Assembly: GCA_024449915.1 (NCBI GenBank) | Contig: JAMZAV010000108.1 | Location: 1,674,001 to 1,738,000 of the forward strand | Reading direction: 5' to 3' | Source of the DNA: Sweltsa coloradensis | Taxonomy: Eukaryota > Arthropoda > Insecta > Plecoptera > Chloroperlidae | DNA: 64,000 nucleotides | Shown here: positions 23,806 to 34,185 of the stretch, piece after piece | Position numbering within the stretch: position 1 is the first letter of the stretch | How the letters are laid out: each line of letters begins with the position of its first letter | Notes under the pieces: generated by a model | The model's input: the letters and a program-made list of their open reading frames with translations, nothing else | Database searches by the model: none | What the model was told of the DNA's origin: nothing | Position numbers and translations under genes: made by a program

Positions 23806-23833
23806 TGACGTCATTCTGTGGATGGTGACGTCA
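23806..23833. promoter_or_regulatory. Two perfect CRE palindromes 20 bp apart
   Basis: TGACGTCA occurs at 23806-23813 and again at 23826-23833, a centre-to-centre distance of 20 bp, about two helical turns. CREs bind CREB/ATF bZIP proteins, and C/EBP-ATF heterodimers bind related composite sites. Both the pairing and the phasing make chance less likely in AT-rich DNA. The target gene is unknown. Confidence 0.45.
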
Positions 23834-24358
23834 TGGAGCTGTATGGAAACTATCGATGGAAATATTCTATGGATATGTATAAGTGTAGGTACTTTAATTA
23901 ACACCTTGATTAAATTACGAGTTTAAATTTGTAAATTAAAATATCAAAATACTGTTTGACAACGAAAACACATCCATCTTTTTTCTAATCATCTTTTTAA
24001 AGTTTAAATTTCACGTAGCTGTCGAACTGAAGTTAATTTAGGATTAGCGTTCTTTCGAGTATAGTTTAAGGCGTTCCACCAAATTTAAAATTACTATAAT
24101 AATTATATTTTAGATAATTAACTATCTATTATTTTTTTAAAGTGAAAACGTATTCATCCGTGAAGTATCGAAATACAGTTCGTCAATAAATCATCGGTTA
24201 CGTCTCAGTTAAAAGCGTGTTGTTCCTCGGTTCTCATCAGAATAACTGTTTTGATTGGTTTCCTACGAAGAAATTTTAAATTCTGCCTACAGTGTTAATT
24301 TTTTCCCTATATATTTTGTGTTTTGCTATGCCTACTAACCAAAGAACTATTATGGAGA

Positions 24359-25030
24359 GGCGCTCCCAAATATACATCACTTTTCTGTCTGTCCGTCTAT
24401 GCATGTGTCACGTTTCACGATCTAAACCGAACATGACCGTTAATGGTTTACATGCAGGGTGTATTGACATTGCAGCCAGCGGTTTAGCCGAGCTCGTTTA
24501 ACCGGTTCCCACTCGAACACCGAAGTTTAAGCAGAATCGGGCGTGGTTCATGGGTAGAGTGGGTGACCGCTCTACCTGAAACTCACGTATACCGCTGGTT
24601 AGAGCAGATGGAGGGTTCGAAAGCTAGTGTAACGGCTTCGTTCTCCTTGTCGTCTGCTCGGCAGTCCGGGTTAGTGGAGGAACCTATATGACTGTCAAAG
24701 TTACACCGTCCTGTCGGATGGGACGTAAAGCCGTTGGTCCCCTTGGTACTTTTCGAAAAGAGTAGGCTACGTGCCGGTACCGGGTTTCCCCTCCTCCCTT
24801 CTGTTCATACTTCATCCTCATCTATCACCACTCATCGTCTCGATTAGCCAAAGTGCATAAATATGAGACGTTAAGCAATATTCAATCAATTCAATTGACA
24901 TTGCATTCAACGATGATGGATGATGGACGATGATAGTGACCCTGGGGTCCAGGGGAGAGAGGATATTTTCTCAAAGAAGGGAGATTTTACGACCCGGCAC
25001 CTCCACCAAAAATACATTTATTTATTTTTA
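24359..25030 (+). mobile_element. Repeat family X copy split by a SINE-like insertion
   Basis: The left part (GCTCCC, CTGTCTGTCCGTCTATGCAT, GTGTCACG, ACCGAACATGACC) runs to 24474. The right part resumes at 24894 (GATGATGG, GTGACCCTGGGG, then CCCGGCACCTCCACCA at about 24995-25010). The two halves join into the same order of blocks as the uninterrupted copy at 25630-25875. Confidence 0.75.
24475..24893 (+). mobile_element. tRNA-derived SINE-like element (family D) with 12-bp target duplication
   Basis: The 419-bp insert is flanked by ATTGACATTGCA at 24463-24474 and 24894-24905. It begins near a tRNA-like head with A-box-like CATGGGTAGAGTGGGTGACC and B-box-like GAGGGTTCGAAAGC (about 24612). It continues with CCTGTCGGATGGGACGTAAA and ends in ATGAGACGTTAAGCAATATT. 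A fragment of the same body recurs at about 30350-30425. It is nested in a family X repeat. Confidence 0.75.
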
Positions 25031-25629
25031 TTTGAGCATTTATTTCCCGATCCCTGTTTTTTTACTTCAGAACCCGTGCTTATTGAATAAAGTAAATCAT
25101 CTAAACTAGGCCAATACTGCAAAACATAAGATTATAGCCAGTGAGGAACAGGGAGTGGTTGTGTTCTTAGCTGCGATGATCTAGAAAAGTAAGCCGACTG
25201 TAATTGATAAGACAAGGCATTACAGATAACATTTTGTACTTTGCACAATCTGATTTTTGTTTATATTTTTTTACCTAGGCTATTTAGTTTAAAGTGTTTG
25301 TTTTTCTAGTTGTTTTTATAGCATAGGAGAGAGGAAAAATTAAAAATAACCAACATAATATTCACAGACAACCCCAATAAATTCACGTTTCCCGCTAGGG
25401 GTTGCCAAAGCGTATTGGAATTTTGTAAAAACGTTTGGTAGGAAAGAAAATGTCACACATAAAAATATATATTTGCTTTATAAACATTTGGCGGTATGCT
25501 TATATTTATTTGTAAATTGTTTTTGGTAGTTGTTATTAAATATTAAACGAAAGCATGGAGAAGTCTATATTTTAAAAAAAAAGCTCGCAAATTTTTGCAG
25601 ACAATCATTTGGTTTTTAGATAGCAAAGC

Positions 25630-25875
25630 CTATGAGTATCACTTCACTGTTCGTCAGTCCGTCCGTTCGGTGTCACGTTACACAATAAAAACCGAACATG
25701 ACATACAATTGACACGCGTTTTTCTTGACACTGCTCGTCAACAAGGATGATACAGAATGTTTTGGGTGACACTGGGGGGTATGTCGGGCAAGACTAGCAC
25801 CCCAGTAAGTTTGAATTTTCATGTATACTCGGCACCTCCACGATTGAAGCTTCGCTTCGCTCCCTATCCCACTCG
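25630..25875 (+). mobile_element. Repeat family X, nearly complete uninterrupted copy
   Basis: The blocks in order are: CACTTCACTGTTCGTCAGTC, GTGTCACG, AACCGAACATGACAT, TTGACACTGCTCGTCAACAA, GGATGATACAGAATGTTTTG, GTGACACTGGGGGG, CGGCACCTCCACGATTGAAG, CTTCGCTTCGCTCCC. This copy supplies the empty target site for the insertion in the copy at 29470-29980. No ORF is shared among copies. Confidence 0.75.
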
Positions 25876-25879
25876 TATT

Positions 25880-28200
25880 TTTAAAGCTGTATACACAGTA
25901 TTTGTATTTATTTTATTTCCGTTGACAGGTAGAAAGTACATATGGATATCGTCAAAACATTTAAAATACAGTAAAAGAAACAAAACAAAACAACACAAAG
26001 CTTAGCATATAGTATCAGTACTAAAAGGTAAAGATAATAATAGCGACAATATAAATATTAATATTAAAAACACTGAGTATTGCATGACATGGTGATGATG
26101 GTAATATGGTACAGATAAATAACACACGAATACCTATAGAGATTTACATTTAAAAAAATCATCTATTGAATAGATCATTCCCTTCATTTACACATAACTT
26201 CTAACATTATAAGACGTACATTTTTGTTGAGAGCAGGAAATACTGCATGTCCCTATCACAAAAAAGTCCTTTTCATCTTTAAAGCAACAAGTAATTCTAG
26301 CGTAAGCTCTCAACTTTGCCGACGAGTCTCGTTGACACAGAACTTACTACCACCTCTACTTTACATCACAAGATAAGCTTCAGCACATTTTTCCCGCTTC
26401 CATTAAAATGTCAACAGAAGTGTCCTACTTCTTGCCTAGATGCACAAACACACAAGATTACAACTGTTTACCATCAGCGGTAAATATCATATTCATTATT
26501 TGAATTAAATACACAAACATTTTTAACACGTATGTTTTAGCATAGTGTGAAAACTATCCCTTCTTATCGCAAGGTAAACTGACTATCAGGCTTCCTGAGT
26601 TCCCTGCTATACGGGCGATAACCCAGGATATATCCTAGGCTAGGACGTGATATATTTTTATTTAGCTTATCTGGTGAATGTGGTCGTCAATTCTGACCAA
26701 ACTTGTGGTATAACTTTGACGCTGAGGCTGAGCAATTAGAGGAAAGTAAAAGCGACGTTTCAATAAAAAAACTTGTAAAATGTTTTATTCCTTGTATGTT
26801 AGTTGATATTTTGATTTTTGGAGTTTCTCGATCGATGGGGAGAACACGCATATAGGAGAGACTTGAATTCGAGAGAGCACCGTTTCGATGGGACGAAAAG
26901 AATGATTATCTAATTGTTATTATTTTGTGTACTGTCATAATTATGTTATTGATCTTATATTTATCATCTGTGATAAGTTTAAAAATTTTAACTTGTTATT
27001 TTCTATGGTATTCACTTTATTACAAATATTTGGTAATCTCATGCTTGTTTTTACCAACATTAATATAATTTTGTCATATTTTTAATGAGGGTACATAATT
27101 ATTTCACATTAGGAAATAATGTCACAGTGTTATGTTTGTTATTATTTTTATTATTTGACGCTGTTAGATGAGAGTGAAAGGTTATTTATTTATGTATTAA
27201 TTAATAATTTGTTACAGTGTAGTTATTTATTTGATATATTATTTTTATTTTTATACCTATATTGTGTTTTAGCTGTCAACATAACTTGTTTTGAAACACA
27301 TGCAATTACAAATGTGTTATGATTATGAAATTTAAAGGGTATATCCAATAAATCTCTCAAACAAACAAACATCCGGGTCAGCATGGACCAACGTAAGCTT
27401 ATAAACAATAAATCGCCACGGGGGACAAAGTACAATAATAGGTCCGCTTTAAACTAGTCAATTACATGCAATTACTTCTTAACTCTATGCATGTTCGCCA
27501 TTAACATAGTAATATCCTACTTATTCCCGGTAAGTCGAGCCGAGTGGGCCTTGCGCCTGCGCACTGCTTCCTTGTTGTTAGTATAATAATATTTACAAGA
27601 GTTTATACTCTTTGGACACGAAACGAGATTAAAATGGACAAATAAATAATAAAAAATATTTATGTAAAGGGGACATTTCAACTGATATAAACGTGAGGTC
27701 TTGGATGCGAAAGACGCTGTGTGTGCAAAAGTTTAACTGGTTCCGAGCACGGCTGTTTCGACCTAATTTCTGGGTACTTCTTCAGGGAGATGGTACGTCA
27801 CCTGAACAGAGAGATTTACACGAATTAGTTGTGTGTTTGGAAGCTAGACGAGGAAGAGCAACGTCTCGTATGATAACATGTCGACGCTGTTTGTAGGAAA
27901 TCTTGGGCTGTTTGTCTTTTTCTTTAAGTAAATATACTAGGAAGTAGATGCATGGATTTATAAGACAATAAGTTAGTATGTTAGTCGTGCTTATTATCCT
28001 AAAGCGACAGAAATCTGACAATACATTTTAAGTATTTACAATAAATAAACACAATTATTTTAAATGACAATATGTATTTTATTCCATTCCGAGAAGTCAC
28101 ATGATCATATAATAAGGCCGGTATCTCAAAAACACCGATACAAATATACAATTATTAAAATTACATTTTTATTGAGGTTGATACAAATTATTTATGATGA
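25880..28200. other. Intergenic, AT-rich, no gene seen
   Basis: The short open frames here lack domains and splice support. No repeat with a clear second copy in the window was noticed. Confidence 0.5.
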
Positions 28201-28220
28201 ATTTGATTTAAAAATCTTAA

Positions 28221-28859
28221 GGCTATTGTACCACCTCTGGCCGATAATTTGAAAGTCGAAGAAACATGTCTGAAAAGTTTGCTGAATGAAAGAAGGCCTT
28301 TAAAATAACAGAAAAAAAATTGTGATTTTGTTTGGGCGGGGCATAACCTCACTTTTGGAAATTATATTTAGATTTTTGGACAAAAGTGTAATATACAAGA
28401 CTATAGTTCAAATTTAATTTTTAAGAATCAGTTTTCTGGACATAGTTTCTAAACACCATTAGCTATAACTTGACTAGCTAAAATAGTTTTCTGAAAATAA
28501 CAGTTGGTGTACGATTTTTTTTGTCAAACGGTACAAATACGAGTTTTGTACCGTTTGACAAAAAAATTCGTACACCAACTGTTATTTTCAGAAAACTATT
28601 TTAGCTATAGTCAAGTTATAGCTAAAGGTGTTTAGAAACTATGTCCAGAAAACCGATTCTCAAAATTTAATTTTGAACTAGTCTTGTATATTACACTTTT
28701 GTCCAAAAATCTAAATATAATTTCCAAAAGTGAGGTTATGTCCCGCCCAAAAAAATTCACATTTTTTTCTGTTATTTTAAAGGCTTTCTTTCATTCGGCA
28801 AACTTTTCAGACATGTTTCTTCGACTTTTAAATTTTCGGCCAGAAGTGGTACAATAGCC
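28221..28859. mobile_element. 639-bp fold-back element flanked by TTAA
   Basis: Two arms of about 310 bp form a near-complete palindrome from GGCTATTGTACCACCTCTGG to the complementary end CCAGAAGTGGTACAATAGCC, with a short centre around 28535 (flanked by CAAACGGTAC / GTACCGTTTG). TTAA flanks both ends (28217-28220 and 28860-28863), as expected for a TTAA-specific (piggyBac-like) target. The termini themselves do not show a piggyBac signature I can recognise. A diverged single-arm relative lies at 37033-37320, and a shorter relative sharing ATGTCTGAAAAGTT lies at 61850-62063. Confidence 0.85.
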
Positions 28860-29469
28860 TTAAGATTGTATTGAATAAATCGTGTGATTTACTTTAATAA
28901 TTTATTTCCACAACTTTTTAGGTAGTAATGTTGGTATCAATGAAATATTTAGAAACAAAATTTAAAATTGTTCAAATTATACGACCTGAAAATATGTTTT
29001 TATATTTAATTCCCGGAGCGTGAAAATCTATATAAAACACACACAAATAAAAATGCACATTTATTCGATTTTCATTCAGTCACCGATTTACGTAAACTGA
29101 AAGTGATGGATATGTAGACATTAAACAGACTTTAATCCATTCATTTATAGTTAACAAGCGGAAAATGAAAGGCTTTGTAGCCGGCATGGTGTCCATGTAA
29201 TCAAATATGAAAACCAAGTCTCGTATCACGAACTGTCGGCTCAATCCAACAGAAGGCGTCATATGTGTAATAATATAGGGTAGAAAAAATAGCCTTCACA
29301 GGCTTGCTTATTCACAATGTAGGATTTGTATATAGTAATTAAAAGAGTTCGAGAAATGTTTGGAAATACATACGATGTAAACGGTTTTTAATTAATAATC
29401 GTAACACAATTCTTAAACAAAAAAGTAGTAGTGTTTTTATTACGATAACATTTTATACTCCCCTAAGGA

Positions 29470-29980
29470 AAACTTTTCTGTGTCACATCTTACGATAAAA
29501 CCAAACATGATCTGCGATTGGAGAAGGTTTGTGTTGGAAATTGGAATAACTTTGAACAAGGATGATATACAATGTTTATTGATATTATTTACTACAATTC
29601 AGAAATTAAAAAAGTCCGCCTCAACCGGGAATCGAACCACGGATCTCCAGCATTCCAGACAGGCGTCTTAACTACTAGACCATCAGGACGGGTACATTTT
29701 GATCTCTGAATTGTAGTTGCATTATACATCTGAATGGTTGGTCGGGAACTCCCGTAGGTGTAAACTGTAATTGTTATTATTTACTACAATTACACCTACG
29801 GAAGTGTTTCCCGACCAACCAAATCGAGAAACAATGTTTTTGGTGACCCTGGGGGAAAGGGGGACACCCCTCTTAAACCCGGCACCTCCACCAACAGAGA
29901 TAAACACAGAACAGCATTTTATTTGCGTGCTTTTCTCCGACAATCTGTAGTAATGGTAGCTTCGCTCCCTTTTCTGGTAA
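29470..29980 (+). mobile_element. Repeat family X copy interrupted by a family A composite
   Basis: X sequence runs TGTGTCACATCTTACGATAA, AACCAAACATGATC, AACAAGGATGATATACAATG up to 29577. It resumes at 29831 with ACAATGTTTTTGGTGACCCT, CCCGGCACCTCCACCA (about 29878-29893) and GCTTCGCTCCC near 29960. Confidence 0.75.
29578..29830 (-). mobile_element. Family A tRNA-like composite with 9-bp target duplication
   Basis: The 253-bp insert is flanked by ACAATGTTT (29569-29577 and 29831-29839). On the minus strand it contains a tRNA-like module with A-box-like GATGGTCTAGTAGTTAAGAC (about 29668-29687) and B-box-like GTGGTTCGATTCCCGG (about 29623-29638). The module is bracketed by inverted CAATTCAGA / TCTGAATTG arms. 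Its other half is a palindrome built from GGTTGGTCGGGAACTCCCGT and AGGTGTAA against their complements (about 29736-29820). Confidence 0.75.
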
Positions 29981-30339
29981 TCTCGTTCCCGTGCTAGTGG
30001 TAAGGAAGAAATATATGTTTGTAGCTGAGCTTTCTTTAATAATTTGATGGATAGGATGCAAATCAGTTTAACTTTTCAAAATGATTCAAGTGTCTCATAA
30101 CTTGCTTGTATATTCTAGCCTGAGCACCAATTTTAATTTAACTCACATGTATTCATTTAATTTTAATTTATTTCAATTTACTTTTTTTAATAATTATTTA
30201 TTTATTTAATTATTTGTGTTGAATTTTACACGGTGGTAATAGTCCTACGAATTTATAATTTAAATTAACTTGCAATTTGATAACATTGAATAAAATCAAT
30301 AACGTATAGAGGGGTTAATGTGAACTCACTCAACACCTC

Positions 30340-30425
30340 AATCAGGTCACACTACACAAGGAGTAGGCTACGAGTCACTCCTCGTCGTCTCGATTGCCCA
30401 TTACACATTTATCCTCTCGCGAGCT
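30340..30425 (+). mobile_element. Fragment of family D SINE body
   Basis: AGGAGTAGGCTACGAGTCAC and CTCGTCGTCTCGATTGCCCA parallel AAGAGTAGGCTACGTGCC and CATCGTCTCGATTAGCC in the element at 24475-24893. Head and tail are missing. Confidence 0.45.
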
Positions 30426-31699
30426 TGCAAGTCTGGTACCCCGAAAATACACAGTCTTGAATTATTTATTACTGTTACTATGAATTCCACACCCCAGTTG
30501 AGGCCCCCGTCAACTACCTTGTCACACCTACACAGAACTCACTTGTCGTTTCTACAAATGTCATTTTACCGACGGAATTACTAGGAAGACGCTAGACAAC
30601 GTTGCTGGATGAGCATTCATAACTAAACTGTACACGATATTATGAAATTGCAACGAAACAGATTGGAGATAATTTTAGTGATAAAACTAAATTATTTTCC
30701 GTACATTGTCAAGGAAGTTGTTAAATTACAAATTTTTATAATTTAAAAATGTTCAAATACATTATTTTGATTTCTGTTAGAAATAGACCTACTTCGTATC
30801 CAGATATCTTGTACTTGTAATGTATTGCCATATTAAATGAATCTGACACCCATAAAATGGCAGACAGCAAGGTTAATACTATCAATTATTTCGTGTTTAT
30901 AATGGAAGTCATTTTATTGTTCGGGATATAAAACATAATTAAAAAACGTCAGTGCGTGTATAGTTCTGATTAGAGAATTCAATTTTTAAACATTCATCCA
31001 TTGACTTCAACCCATATTTGACAATCTGACCTGTTCATACCACCCATGTTATTTCCCTCTATTCCGCATTATGAAAGATATATTGTAACAGCGCATAACT
31101 CTGTCTGGCATCTGTTTTATTTATATATTTATTTATTAAAAAACGGATTTAACAAATGGGAATAATAAATCAAATATTAAATAATATTTCTCTCTTTGAC
31201 ATTTTTCTGACTATTTACATTTCGAATCTACTACGTAAAGCTTCGTGGACATATTTTGTACACCTAAATAGTGAAAAAAACAAAAAAATTACTAGACCAT
31301 CATTGTAGAACAAAAACGAAAAAAATGTATTTGAAAATTCACATCTTTCAAGAATTACCTTCAACAAAACCCAAACTCCCCCTTTCCAATACAATCTTCC
31401 GGAACAATGAAGCAGAAAAGAGTTACTCTAATCGTGAAAACATCGCCCCTAAGAAGACTTGTACCTTCCTTCCACCATGCGCAGTCAAGTGCATGCTTGT
31501 AATATCGTGTCGTGTGGCCTGGCGTCCCCTCACGCCACGCTCGCCAGCGTCGGCAGTGGCGCCGCGGTGCTGTAGCGTGTAGCCACACTAAAATAATAAA
31601 ACTACCATTCTAGGAACACACAACTATTGTTCTAACTAAATAGTTAGCGGCGCAGTGGCGTAGTGTAGCTGCACTATCCTTCTTAACTTGTCACTACTA

Positions 31700-31991
31700 T
31701 TGTAGTTGACAAGGCAGTGGCGTTGTAAATTAAAGGGGTTCCTAGCCTCATTTTTAATTTCTTTTCTATTATTTAATGAATTAAAATTTATTATTAAATG
31801 CAAAATCGTGCCCCACGTTGGGCGCCAATTGTAAGATAATGGGGTTCTTAGCATCATTAATTACTTCACCAGTTTGATTAATCTCTGAATTAAAATATAT
31901 CAGTTAGTGGGGAGACAATTATGTCACAGCGAAGACAAGACGCAGTTTATATTTTAAGTGGTGCAATAAACATTTTAAGACTGGGTTAACA
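31700..31991 (-). mobile_element. LTR retrotransposon fragment: one LTR plus tRNA-Lys primer-binding site
   Basis: On the minus strand a 162-bp LTR-like block starts TGTTAACCCAG (31991), contains AATATAAACTG (TATA-like) and ends CTAAGAACCCCATTATCTTACA (31830). Two bases later comes TGGCGCCCAACGTGGGGC (31827-31810), the classic complement of the tRNA-Lys 3' end used as a primer-binding site. About 100 bp further on, GGCTAGGAACCCCTTTAATT (about 31725-31755) repeats the LTR end, suggesting a second, decayed LTR edge. No gag or pol frame remains. Confidence 0.65.
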
Positions 31992-32007
31992 ATCCCAAGT
32001 GCTCTAA

Positions 32008-32425
32008 AATATAAATCATATTTAGAGTCTACCCTCTCAGGCACAGAAGTGATTTTCAGCGGGGGACATTACATTTAAAGCCGATCAAGTACACCCTGTA
32101 AGCGCTGACACCATCGACAAGTGAACAATGGCAAACTAGAGACCGGCATATTTAAGAAGGAAACACCGATCAATCAAGCTGGACACGATTCCACCCGCGG
32201 ACAGCACCAGAATCAACAAGGCGGATTCGGAATATCCTACGAATTTATTATGTGCCTCGTTGCTAGGATGGCTCCAAAGTCTCCGTTACTACGCATTACT
32301 AAGCCAAGAACTAACGGCCTTAAGTAAATCAGAACTTAAGCTTCTGACGAGCGGGAATTGAACCATGAACCTTCTGCATTGGAAGTAGAGACGCAAACCA
32401 CAAGACCAAAGAACTACATAGTATA
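32008..32425 (-). mobile_element. SINE-like element, family C, full-length relative
   Basis: On the minus strand the tRNA-like head has TTTGGTCTTGTGGTTTGCG, then CATGGTTCAATTCCCGC (about 32350-32370). The body includes AGCAACGAGGCACATAATAA, and the tail AGAGGGTAGACTCTAAATAT. It matches 7845-8320 along its length, in the same orientation. Confidence 0.7.
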
Positions 32426-32734
32426 TCCTGACCAGTGGCGGAGTGTAGTTGAAGTAACCATCCCAAATGACCAGTAAAATAAGTAGCCTACTACTCGCCC
32501 CCCCCCCCTCTAGAAATTCCAGCAAAATAAAATGTTATTGATACTTATACTAATACTGATATTTAATTATTCGAATTCATAAATCATTATAGGATACCTA
32601 GAAAGTGCACATTGTAATGATGTGGCTGCATGGCATTTCTATGCATGAGTACGGGAGTAGACAAAAGAGGGAGCGAAGCAAATGATTTTCATCAACAGTG
32701 CGTCGAAGAAGAATAATATAATCATTTTTGTGGG

Positions 32735-32975
32735 AAGCCTGCCCAGGGTGCAATTCATGCCCCTAACTAGGTATGTTGCGGATAGGATAATTGTGAAGGG
32801 ATGTCCGAGGGCTGTTGAAGAGGACCCAATCCCTTGCATTCGCATTAACGACTGAAAAAAACCTTAGAAAAAACCTTCAGTCATGATTGCCGGTCTCGAC
32901 GGGATTCGAACCCTGATCCTCCCGAGTCAGAGTCGCGTGCGTAACACTAGAGCCAACACTACAAATATAATAATT
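32735..32975 (-). mobile_element. SINE-like element, family B
   Basis: On the minus strand, A-box-like TTGGCTCTAGTGTTACGC is followed by B-box-like GGGTTCGAATCCCGTC (about 32908). The conserved body has ACTGAAGGTTTT, TCGTTAATGCGAATGCAAGG, CCCTCGGACATCCCTTCACA and GCATGAATTGCACCCTGGGC. The body matches copies at 40610-40785 and 57270-57475 and the rearranged copy at 36790-37430. Confidence 0.75.
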
Positions 32976-32999
32976 CACAGTGCGTTGATATTTTTGGTG

Positions 33000-33235
33000 A
33001 CAGCGCCGGGTTAGTTTACCATAAAATTTAATATGCTTTACACTGTTTTCGCTGGGTTACGAATTTTCATATTTAGCCTCTCCACCCATACCTCCGTTTA
33101 ACAAAAATATCATGTATCCTAGTTGATAATAGTGCCAATAAAACGACCGCATCCTAATCGGACGTTGCGTTCGGTTTACATCGTGAGACCTAACAGACGC
33201 ACAGACCGGAGGACAGAAAATTAAAGCATATAAGG
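33000..33235 (-). mobile_element. Decayed repeat family X fragment
   Basis: TTGGTGACAGCGCCGGGTTA at about 32991-33010 and, further right, TGCGTTCGGTTTACATCGTG then AGACCTAACAGACGCACAGA are the minus-strand counterparts of the X core and of its ACCGAAC...CGTCTGTC end. The order is correct for a minus-strand copy, but much of the middle has diverged. Confidence 0.45.
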
Positions 33236-34067
33236 AACTTTCGCTACCTAATTCAAGGAATTACAAATTTAAACTGTCGAGAGTGCTAAATATTAAACTA
33301 TCACGAAATAGATGACAATTTGGTACAGAAAAAGGGTGAAAATTCGTGATACAAGTTCAAAAATATACATTCTCAAGGTAGCCAAAGAAACGTTTTAGAA
33401 GTTTGAGCTAGTATGAAACCTGACGGTATGTTTTTTCAGACATCCTCAGCCAAAATGTGAATCAGTGAGACCCATGTAGAGCCTTGGATATTCTTTCCTA
33501 GATCCTCACACACTTCACTCTCATAGTTGTCATTAACAAGTCGTACGAGTAAAAGTTGTTGCCGTTCAGGTTGCCTATAGGAAAAAAACAAATTTAGTTT
33601 GATCAGTAAGTTATTACAAGGTATTTTAAAAAAATGTTGGATTGCGTCAAGATGTACATTACATTAGACTGGTAGATAACTTTCGAAATGCAGATGGTAG
33701 CTGATGGTAAAGGATGTCTATGAGAGTGAGTAGTGAGTGTGTGGTTGCTGTGGTGAAAGAATACGTTTAGACGAGTACTTTACATCGAAGTATAATTTAC
33801 ATTTATTAGCAAAATGGAAACAATATTGCAAAAAATACAATTTTCCATTTGCTGATTAAAGCGATACCGCATGTCATTCAAGAGTCCTCTTGTTTTGTTT
33901 CTAAGGTTTGATACTTAGAGTAGCTAAGACATAATCTTGGATTGATTTACGAATAACGACATTCTTATTGATTGATTTATATATTTATTTATTGAACATC
34001 TATCGTATTTGGATGAGCGAATCGAAGACTTTAATTTCACTTACCCTGAGACAAATAGATCGGACGT

Positions 34068-34185
34068 TTTTTTGTCTGTTTGTTCGCACGCTACCGGGCA
34101 AACGGCATATGCGATCTTGATGAAAATTGGAGGGAACCTTTGAAATCTCTTAACTTAGATCTGCCAAGTTTTGGGTACAATCAAA
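34068..34185 (+). repeat. Interspersed TGTCTG / GATGAAAATT motif
   Basis: TTTTTTTGTCTGTTTGTTCG, GGGCAAACGGCATATGCGAT, CTTGATGAAAATT and GGAACCTTTGAAATCTCTTA form a block whose second half recurs at 4318-4362 (GGAACCATTGAAATCTCTCA) and whose first half recurs at 88-145. Similar blocks (TCTGTCTGTC, CCGATTTTGATGAAATT) are common in arthropod repeats. The origin is unknown. Confidence 0.55.

Noticed and set aside
27693..27896. 67-residue ORF with basic C-terminus
   Set aside because: No recognisable family, and both strands are open over the same stretch; likely chance.
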